Shown: positions 8,401-13,048 of the stretch, piece by piece | How positions within the stretch are numbered: position 1 is the first letter of the stretch | How the letters are laid out: every line of letters begins with the position of its first letter | DNA from: JBLIDK01 sp047632595 | GTDB taxonomy: Bacteria > Bacteroidota > Bacteroidia > Sphingobacteriales > Sphingobacteriaceae | Direction: 5' to 3' | Assembly (NCBI GenBank): GCA_047632595.1 | Contig: JBLIDK010000042.1 | Coordinates: forward strand, 1 to 18,923 | DNA length: 18,923 bases | Translations under genes and position numbers: made by a program | Notes under the pieces: model-generated | What the model was told of the DNA's origin: nothing | Seen by the model: only the letters and a program-made list of their open reading frames with translations | Database searches by the model: none

Positions 8401-8520
8401 AAGTTCCACACCTTTTCTATATTCAGCATCTAAGTCGAAATAAATTGCACTAGCTTGTGCAAAGACAGAGCAATTTAAACTAAGAAAAATGATGAGAAAT
8501 ACTATTTGTCTGAAATTCAT
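5443..8520 (-). CDS. Large periplasmic tetratricopeptide-repeat protein
   Basis: This 1025-residue protein is almost entirely TPR solenoid. A signal peptide (about 1-22, cleavage after VFAQ) is followed by helix pairs with TPR spacing and Gly/Tyr/Ala positions. Examples are FFQLGKFYFRNKDNKKAMEW, SFKRGYCYLESKDLKNALID and YYSAFISYENKDYEKALEGF. Repeats continue to about residue 1000 and end in a short Lys/Thr-rich tail. Cys17 in the signal peptide has Asn at -1 and no good lipobox, so a soluble periplasmic protein is more likely than a lipoprotein. TPR solenoids are protein-binding scaffolds. As first gene of the envelope operon, and coupled to the barrel gene by a 4-bp overlap, it probably binds the barrel, SPOR or TonB-like partner. 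The role is comparable in position to CpoB/YbgF of the Tol-Pal operon, which is much smaller. Confidence 0.88.
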   Translation of the reverse strand: MNFRQIVFLIIFLSLNCSVFAQASAIYFDLDAEYRKGVELFDREKYSPAKEHFTKVIANHKYTANTTLAEVNQDLISSNAQYYEAICALELYHNNAEYLLLKFVDDFPENPKSRVAFFQLGKFYFRNKDNKKAMEWFTRCDQSALKDAEKSELSFKRGYCYLESKDLKNALIDFDNSKKYISKFTYPASYYSAFISYENKDYEKALEGFEYLQESKNYGNIAPYYITSIYYEQNKFAELIKYATPLSEKEGLENLDDINRLLGQAHYQSENYRAALTYFNILINGENKLTPRDIYQLGYCYYKLSKFKDAKSEFEKLVTDNDVFAQNAQFLLGDCFLQLDVKQNARSSFLNASKMDFDAKIKEEASFNYAKLSYELKYHQEALTALQSFIKIYPKSEFLNDSKELLGTVLLTTKDYKQAVEILESVNRNTQATKEAYQKVCYLHGVEVFNLSQYKESIVFFDKSLLERIDPLFSGLAHYWKAEAQFRLGLYKPAIKNYDQFLNSGVSKSRNEYVLASYGKGYSYFKQDVFGDAAANFENVVSDRKVSDAIKYDSYTRAADAYFMVKNYPKSTSYYRIIANLDIQNSDYAYFQLGMISGLQNKPEQKISNMNLVLTQFKNSTYADDAIYETASTYLITSQYDQSLTEFDKLIQKYPTSSYISKALLSKGLIYFNQSNDALAIETYKIVIEKYPDSDAFKEALLAMRNLYVDAGNGQEYVTYANSLPNANLSANTQDSIVYQASYSSYTNGNCVKAINGFEGYLSRFENGFFALDALYYRGSCYYNQSQTNEALEDFNAILAKSRNRFTERALLKSANIYYGNKNYPKAIENFVELEKIAEYQSSLEEVSEKLMRSYYALNQLTNANNRAENVINSLKASEKDQLMAHLIQGKYYLNDSNSTKAQSSLEIVKTKASGDVKAESQLLLAQIFYSKGKYLKAQDEIFEMINALPGDIWVLKGYLLLADTYIKLEDEFMARNTLQSILDNYNGNDQSVIDTTKRKLELLGATYKKATSDSTAKDTLKLVK

Positions 8521-8605
8521 GTACTAGGAATAACTTGTTCGCATTGGTTAACTGCTAATATGGGATATTCGTATCATTGAATTGTCAATCATTTTTCAAC
8601 AAAGG

Positions 8606-8637
8606 TTGATAGCATGAGAAATCCCCATAGAAGTTTG
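8606..8637 (+). promoter_or_regulatory. Possible promoter of the universal stress gene
   Basis: GAAGTTTG at 8630-8637 differs from the Bacteroidota -7 box TAnnTTTG at one base. A TTG at 8606-8608 lies 21 bases upstream, within the range reported for -33 elements. Transcription would start near 8643, inside a run of ten T (8639-8648), giving a leader of about 20 bases with no ribosome binding site. No comparably good box was found for the divergent TPR operon within this 141-bp gap. Confidence 0.4.
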
Positions 8638-8661
8638 GTTTTTTTTTTCTAACTTCAAGCT

Positions 8662-9510
8662 ATGAAGAAACTCGTTGTACCCTATGATTTCTCTGCAATA
8701 GCAGAATGTGGAATTGATTTAGCAGTTAAAATGGCTGATAAATTTGGATCAGACATTGATATTATGCATGTAATTCCCAAACAAGCAGGCTATTCACAAA
8801 AATATGGTCAAGACATATACAAAAAGGTAGAAGATCAAATGACAGCACTTGCTGCATCTGTTCAAGATCGTATGTTAGGAGGTGGTTCCGTTGACTTTAA
8901 AATTGCCCAGGGTAAAGTTCATCGCCAAATTAATAAGTATGTTGCTACTTTAGAAAATGCAATGATTGTTACTTCAACTCACGGAGAATCTGGATTAGCC
9001 AAAATGTTTATAGGTAGTAATGCCTATAAAATCATTTCTGAAACCACCGTTCCAGTTCTAACTATTAGAGATGCAAAACCTCCTACCAAAATCAGAAAAA
9101 TAGTTATGCCAATTGACTTAACTACTAGTACAAGACAGAAAGTTCCAATTACCATTAAATTTGCAAAAACATTTGGGGCCGAAATTAATGTCATAGCTCT
9201 TGCCTCAACACGCGATGATTTAAAGGTTGCTGAAAGATATGCAAAACAGGTAATAGAGTATATTAAAGAAGAAGGAGTTGAGTGCTCTGGAGAAAGCCTT
9301 CTTGGTGACAACCTAACAGATATCGCTATAGGTTACGCAAAGGGAGATCATGCAGACATGATTAGCATTATGACCGAACAAGATGAAGATTTAAGCAACT
9401 TGATTTTAGGTTCATATGCCCATCAAATGTTGAATAAGACTAATATTCCTGTTTTGAGTGTAACTCCTAAGGATATTTACAAAAGTAATGGGTTTCACAC
9501 ACAAGGGTAA
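8662..9510 (+). CDS. Tandem universal stress protein (UspA family)
   Basis: This 282-residue cytoplasmic protein contains two consecutive UspA folds, about 1-138 and 144-275. Each starts with the usual strand (KKLVVPYDFS and RKIVMPIDLT). The first domain keeps a near-canonical nucleotide-binding loop: STHG at 105-108, nine residues, then GS at 118-119. This matches G-2X-G-9X-G-S except that the first Gly is Ser. The second domain has MTEQDEDLSNLILGS at the same place and lacks the glycines, so it probably does not bind ATP. Two-domain forms with one degenerate site are common. It stands alone, divergent from the envelope operon. Its trigger or partner cannot be told from sequence. The start at 8662 is the first ATG and fits the family N-terminus. 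Confidence 0.9.
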   Translation: MKKLVVPYDFSAIAECGIDLAVKMADKFGSDIDIMHVIPKQAGYSQKYGQDIYKKVEDQMTALAASVQDRMLGGGSVDFKIAQGKVHRQINKYVATLENAMIVTSTHGESGLAKMFIGSNAYKIISETTVPVLTIRDAKPPTKIRKIVMPIDLTTSTRQKVPITIKFAKTFGAEINVIALASTRDDLKVAERYAKQVIEYIKEEGVECSGESLLGDNLTDIAIGYAKGDHADMISIMTEQDEDLSNLILGSYAHQMLNKTNIPVLSVTPKDIYKSNGFHTQG

Positions 9511-9675
9511 ATTGAGCACGAGCTTTATTACTCTAAATCACACTTTTAAAAGTAAGTGGAGAAAAAATCATTCATAAATACAGTTCTCAAATACTTGGTT
9601 TCTTAAATAAAGTTAAAATCTCTGCAAGAGTTTTGATTAGGGAGCAACAACATCAATATTTTCACACTTCTGTAC

Positions 9676-11082
9676 TTAATCAATCTTCGATTGATTCCTA
9701 ATTTCATTCACCAAAACTTTCTTAGATTGTTTTGGCTCGGTAATAGGTAAATAACTCCCAGAACCTAATTTGGCTATTTTAAGCATCAATTGTTCTGCTT
9801 CTTCATCTTCACCAAAACCAACAACACTTAGTTTAATACCTAATCCTGTGTATTTCTTTATTAAACGGTACAACTTACGTTCATTATAACCAGGTGAGTT
9901 AAACAACCCATCAGTTGCTAAAATAACCTGATTATTACCATTTGGTATAAAACTAAACAAAGCCGTTTCATAAGCCTGATTTAAACCTGTTACGCCATCG
10001 GTAATACTCTTTATACTTAATGAGTCTATCGCTTGAAATAATATGCTTTTATACGATGCAGATGTACTTGGTATAAGCTCATAAACCTTACCGCTGTAGG
10101 CCAATATTGCTATATAATCTTCTTCACGAAGTAGCTCAATTAAACTTTTCATAGAAGTTTTTAGAAGTGGTAATTTGTCTTCATCCTTCATGGAAACAGA
10201 AACATCAATTAAAAACACCACGTTATTTGGACTAAAATGATGGTGCGTAAATGCTTGTGATTCTGTCTTATAATCAGGTAAATAGCTTCTATTTTCAGTT
10301 GAACTTACTTCTTTATTATTCTTAACTTCTACCTGCTCAACTTTTAGACGGTCTTCTACACTTTTATCTGGAATAGTGGTTCGAGCTTCTACAGTTTCTT
10401 TTGGAACTGGTTTTAATTCGTAATACAATGCTTTGGTGTTTTTATTCAAATATTTAAAATCCTCAACAGAGTAATACCCTTCAGCACTCACATTTATTTG
10501 GTAAAGTTTAAGAGGAATTTCTTGATTAAAACTTCCTTCTTCACTACTGGTAGTTTTAAAGTAAGAAGTTTCACCACCAGTTAGCTCGATTATGGCATTA
10601 GGAATTGGCAATTTAGTCTCAATATCCGCTACAACTCCTTCCAATTGAAATTGAGTAGGGTCAGTATCTCCAGGACTAAAAGTAGGGCATTCCATCATCG
10701 CTTCGGGGGCAAAGGTTTTTATTTTACCTTTTATTTGAATATTTATTGGAATATTTGATGCAGTGGTATATAGGGGTATAATTTGATTAAAAACACCTCT
10801 TTTTGAAGTGTAATAAGCAGCATAAATTGTATCAGAAAAGCCTGGTAACAAGGTAGCTATAGGAGTTATCAACTTATAATGTGGGTCGTAGCCTTTTGAA
10901 TACAATTCTATCGGTTTTTTACCGTTATTTGTAACAATAATGGCAGCACTTGGACTGTCCCATCCAATAACTTCGCCAAAATCAGTTACCTTTGGGGACA
11001 CAGAGATATTTCTATTTTGTGCATTGACTAAAAAAATGCTTAAAATAGCAATAACAGAAATAAAAAGTTTAAATGATCTCAT
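9676..11082 (-). CDS. Secreted VWA-domain protein with Ig-like and carboxypeptidase-regulatory-like domains
   Basis: This is a 468-residue protein when started at the ATG at 11080-11082; an in-frame TTG one codon upstream is less likely. A signal peptide (about 1-22, ending NAQ) directs it across the inner membrane. An Ig-like region with the DUF1573-type pattern VTDFGEVIGWDSP (about 28-122) follows. Next is a carboxypeptidase-regulatory-like beta domain (about 146-222, QLEGVVADIETKLPIPNAII), a charged linker, and a VWA domain (about 285-460). The metal site is complete: D293-x-S295-x-S297, Thr365 in ITDGVTGL, and Asp390 in LATDGLFN. Such domains bind proteins through a divalent metal. There is no membrane helix after the signal, so it is probably periplasmic or surface exposed. 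The partner is unknown, and the neighbours do not suggest one. Confidence 0.85.
   Translation of the reverse strand: MRSFKLFISVIAILSIFLVNAQNRNISVSPKVTDFGEVIGWDSPSAAIIVTNNGKKPIELYSKGYDPHYKLITPIATLLPGFSDTIYAAYYTSKRGVFNQIIPLYTTASNIPINIQIKGKIKTFAPEAMMECPTFSPGDTDPTQFQLEGVVADIETKLPIPNAIIELTGGETSYFKTTSSEEGSFNQEIPLKLYQINVSAEGYYSVEDFKYLNKNTKALYYELKPVPKETVEARTTIPDKSVEDRLKVEQVEVKNNKEVSSTENRSYLPDYKTESQAFTHHHFSPNNVVFLIDVSVSMKDEDKLPLLKTSMKSLIELLREEDYIAILAYSGKVYELIPSTSASYKSILFQAIDSLSIKSITDGVTGLNQAYETALFSFIPNGNNQVILATDGLFNSPGYNERKLYRLIKKYTGLGIKLSVVGFGEDEEAEQLMLKIAKLGSGSYLPITEPKQSKKVLVNEIRNQSKID
9678..9696. terminator. AT-rich hairpin over the VWA gene stop codon
   Basis: A perfect 8-bp stem (AATCAATC at 9678-9685, GATTGATT at 9689-9696) with a 3-base loop spans the last codons and stop of the minus-strand VWA gene. 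It lies in the convergent region with the universal stress gene. There is no T tract on either side, so it would be a weak bidirectional terminator or a 3'-end stabiliser. The remaining convergent gap (9511-9675) holds only a minor palindrome near 9540-9557 and no gene. Confidence 0.3.
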
Positions 11083-11756
11083 CAAAAGAATTAACGCACG
11101 AAGGTATTAAAATGATATCTACGAAAGATGGTTCCAATTCGTTGTATTTGCCACAAATTAACGAACATTATCATTCTATTCATGGTGCAATATCAGAATC
11201 GCTACATGTTTTTATAGAAAATGGTCTTAAATCCATGAAAAACAACCCAATATCCATTTTGGAAGTTGGGTTTGGAACCGGCTTAAATGCTTGGTTAACG
11301 GCTATTCATGCTGAAAAATTATCTAGGAAAGTTAAATACACTGGCTTTGAACTTTATCCATTAAGTCCAAAAGACATTAAAAAATTAAACTATCCAGCAC
11401 AATACGGCAGTCACGAACCACTATGGAATGCTATTCATAGTTCTGACTGGAATGAAACTCAAGCGTTAAGTGAAAACTTCGAATTGTTTAAAAAACAAGG
11501 TGATATACATGACTTAAAAGATGATTTGCTTTACAACCTATGTTATTTTGATGCCTTTGCACCTGAAAAACAACCAGAAATGTGGTCGGAAGAGCTTTTC
11601 AGCAAGATTTTAATGTCGCTTAAACCAGATGGTGAGTTAATTACTTATTGCGCTAAAGGCGATGTAAGAAGAACCTTAAAAAAGGTAGGCTTTACAGTTG
11701 AAAGATTAGCTGGCCCTCCAGGAAAACGTGAAATGCTAAGAGGTATTAAAAAGTAG
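11073..11756 (+). CDS. mnmD: tRNA U34 methyltransferase MnmD
   Basis: This 227-residue protein matches the methyltransferase half of E. coli MnmC. That enzyme uses S-adenosylmethionine to convert 5-aminomethyl(2-thio)uridine at tRNA position 34 to the 5-methylaminomethyl form. The SAM-binding motif is ILEVGFGTGLN (62-72). YFDAFAPEKQPEMW (158-171) is the family's catalytic segment, and YCAKGDVRRTLKKVGFTVER with AGPPGKREML near the C-terminus is highly characteristic. The FAD-oxidase half of MnmC is absent, as in other stand-alone MnmD proteins. The first ATG (11073) makes the gene overlap the divergent VWA gene by 10 bp. An internal ATG at 11112 would remove the overlap but leaves only three codons before the conserved TKDGS segment, shorter than usual, so 11073 is preferred. 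The doxX gene follows after 15 bp. Confidence 0.92.
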   Translation: MISSKELTHEGIKMISTKDGSNSLYLPQINEHYHSIHGAISESLHVFIENGLKSMKNNPISILEVGFGTGLNAWLTAIHAEKLSRKVKYTGFELYPLSPKDIKKLNYPAQYGSHEPLWNAIHSSDWNETQALSENFELFKKQGDIHDLKDDLLYNLCYFDAFAPEKQPEMWSEELFSKILMSLKPDGELITYCAKGDVRRTLKKVGFTVERLAGPPGKREMLRGIKK

Positions 11757-11771
11757 TTATTTCACTAGCGT

Positions 11772-12200
11772 ATGAATTATAACTTTTCGCCTGCGCTTTT
11801 ATTAATACGATTACTACTTGGTGTAATTTTTTTTCTACAAGGTTTAGGAAAAGTCTTTAAAATAGGAGTGGAGCATCTACTTTCACAGGTTTTCACCCCA
11901 ATGCTACAAGACACCTTTGTTCCTTATTTTATTCAAGTAGCAATTGCCTATTTCACCTCTTATGCTGAATTAATTGGTGGCTTGTTCTTATTATTAGGTT
12001 TGTTTAGAAAGTATACCTACATGGTGCTAGCACTAGTATTAGTTGTTGTTTCCATTGGTCACGGCATTGCACAACCTATTTGGGACCTAACCCATGTTTT
12101 TTATAGAGCGTCTTTTCTAGTGTTTTTAATAGTTATTCCATTTAATCAAGACAAGTACTCATTAGATCAAATGATTAATAACAAATCCAACAAAAACTAA
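11772..12200 (+). CDS. DoxX family membrane protein (first of two)
   Basis: This 142-residue inner-membrane protein has about four helices. The N-terminal helix shows the DoxX pattern RLLLGVIFFLQGLGKVF, and the next has YAELIGGLFLLLGLF. Later helices lie at about 82-98 and 108-124. DoxX proteins are small quinone- or redox-linked membrane proteins whose biochemistry is mostly unsettled; the name comes from an archaeal terminal-oxidase subunit, and an oxidase role should not be assumed. It lies 15 bp after mnmD and 19 bp before the small lipoprotein gene, so the three are probably co-transcribed. His97 and the Glu66/Gly69 region are the polar residues within the membrane part most likely to matter. 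Confidence 0.85.
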   Translation: MNYNFSPALLLIRLLLGVIFFLQGLGKVFKIGVEHLLSQVFTPMLQDTFVPYFIQVAIAYFTSYAELIGGLFLLLGLFRKYTYMVLALVLVVVSIGHGIAQPIWDLTHVFYRASFLVFLIVIPFNQDKYSLDQMINNKSNKN

Positions 12201-12219
12201 CTTACATCGTTACTTAGAT

Positions 12220-12468
12220 ATGAAAGGTTTATTTAAGATTTTCACCACTTTATTGGTTCTTATTGTTCTAAGTTCATCCTGTTCTAAAAAACTTGAGAAT
12301 TCTGAAGCAATTGACAGTTACAACGGTGGTAACAATGCTTACTCAGACGACTCTTTTAAAGCTTCTACGGATATTCAAGAAGACAAGAAGCTAAAGCGTA
12401 GAATGAAAAAGGACCGTAAAAAGGCTTATAAACGAGCTAAAAAACGCGCTATGAGAAATAGGCGATAA
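12220..12468 (+). CDS. Small predicted lipoprotein with polybasic C-terminal tail
   Basis: No family is recognised. The 82-residue protein starts with a lipoprotein-type signal: basic start MKGLFK, a hydrophobic core, then LSSS before Cys21. The site is looser than a textbook lipobox but acceptable for Bacteroidota. After the Cys comes a short Ser/Asn/Asp-rich spacer (22-55). In the tail (56-82), 18 of 27 residues are Lys or Arg, with alanines spaced as in a helix. There is no acidic run just after the Cys, so export to the cell surface is less likely than a periplasm-facing anchor. The tail would suit contact with an anionic polymer such as lipopolysaccharide or nucleic acid; that is inference. 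It sits between two DoxX genes, 19 bp after the first and 47 bp before the second. Confidence 0.7.
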   Translation: MKGLFKIFTTLLVLIVLSSSCSKKLENSEAIDSYNGGNNAYSDDSFKASTDIQEDKKLKRRMKKDRKKAYKRAKKRAMRNRR

Positions 12469-12484
12469 GTTGGAAATCAGGCAT

Positions 12485-12492
12485 TTATTTTG
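12485..12492 (+). promoter_or_regulatory. Possible -7 box of the second doxX gene
   Basis: TTATTTTG differs from TAnnTTTG at one base and lies 23 bases before the ATG. The nearest upstream TTG (12470-12472) is only 12 bases away, too close for a -33 element. This could give the second doxX its own transcript, separate from the mnmD group. Confidence 0.3.
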
Positions 12493-12515
12493 TAACTTTA
12501 GTAAAACGAAATACC

Positions 12516-12941
12516 ATGGCTAACTTTACTGATTGGTTTGACCAACATCACCCACGTTGGATTGATTATCTTCGAATAGTAGTAGGGTTTCTTCTTTTTC
12601 TCAAAGGATTTCTATTTATACAAGACACTTCTACATTACAAGAAATGATGGACAACTCAAGACTTGAGTTTATGTCTTTTATCTTAGCTCATTATGTTGC
12701 TTCTGCCCATTTAGTTGGCGGAATTTTAATAATGATTGGCTTATTTACTAGAGTTGCAGCTGCTTTTCAAATACCAGTTTTAATTGGCGCAATTGTTTTT
12801 GTGAATGCTGAACAAGGCTTTTTTGCTAATGGTTCTGAACTTCAATTCTCAATTTTGATACTCTTTTTATTAGTATTTTACTTTTTCTATGGTTCTGGAA
12901 ATCTTTCAGTTAAAAATGCCTTAAATAAAAATAAGGAATAG
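12516..12941 (+). CDS. DoxX family membrane protein (second of two)
   Basis: This 141-residue protein has about four membrane helices: about 17-35, 52-76, 79-97 and 110-126. It carries the DoxX-like elements LRIVVGFLLFLKGFLF and HLVGGILIMIGLFTRVAA. It is clearly diverged from the DoxX protein at 11772-12200: the Glu of YAELIGG there is replaced by His65 here, and the N-terminus has a Trp/His-rich amphipathic stretch. It is therefore a distinct paralog rather than a recent duplicate. It is separated from the lipoprotein gene by 47 bp and followed by a 107-bp gap that carries the promoter of the S46 peptidase. Function is unknown beyond the family. Confidence 0.82.
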   Translation: MANFTDWFDQHHPRWIDYLRIVVGFLLFLKGFLFIQDTSTLQEMMDNSRLEFMSFILAHYVASAHLVGGILIMIGLFTRVAAAFQIPVLIGAIVFVNAEQGFFANGSELQFSILILFLLVFYFFYGSGNLSVKNALNKNKE

Positions 12942-12969
12942 CTTCCAAGTAACTTATCTCTTGAATCCC

Positions 12970-12998
12970 TTAAACATCGAAATATCCTATTATATTTG
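12970..12998 (+). promoter_or_regulatory. Promoter of the S46 peptidase gene
   Basis: TATATTTG at 12991-12998 is a perfect match to the Bacteroidota -7 box TAnnTTTG. Upstream, TTA at 12970-12972 (18-base spacing) is one base off the TTG -33 element. The predicted transcription start, around 13003-13006, gives a leader of about 45 bases before the ATG at 13049. Confidence 0.7.
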
Positions 12999-13005
12999 TA
13001 GTTCT

Positions 13006-13027
13006 GTGCCAAGAAAAAATCTGGCAC
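13006..13027 (+). promoter_or_regulatory. Hairpin at the 5' end of the S46 peptidase mRNA
   Basis: GTGCCA (13006-13011) pairs perfectly with TGGCAC (13022-13027) around a 10-base A-rich loop. It begins at or within a few bases of the predicted transcription start, where a 5'-terminal stem would protect the mRNA from decay. It is followed only by TTTAAATC, so a terminator for the upstream doxX transcript is possible but weaker. Confidence 0.5.
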
Positions 13028-13048
13028 TTTAAATCAATTAATAGAACT

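Noticed and set aside
9024..9311. Minus-strand reading frame of 95 codons inside the universal stress gene
   Set aside because: It is antisense to two clear Usp domains, with no supporting promoter or homology.
11083..11085. TTG start for the VWA protein one codon upstream of the ATG
   Set aside because: The adjacent ATG gives a normal signal peptide; there is no reason to prefer TTG.
11772..12941. DoxX genes as terminal oxidase subunits
   Set aside because: The name is historical; no oxidase subunit genes or heme-binding partners are nearby.
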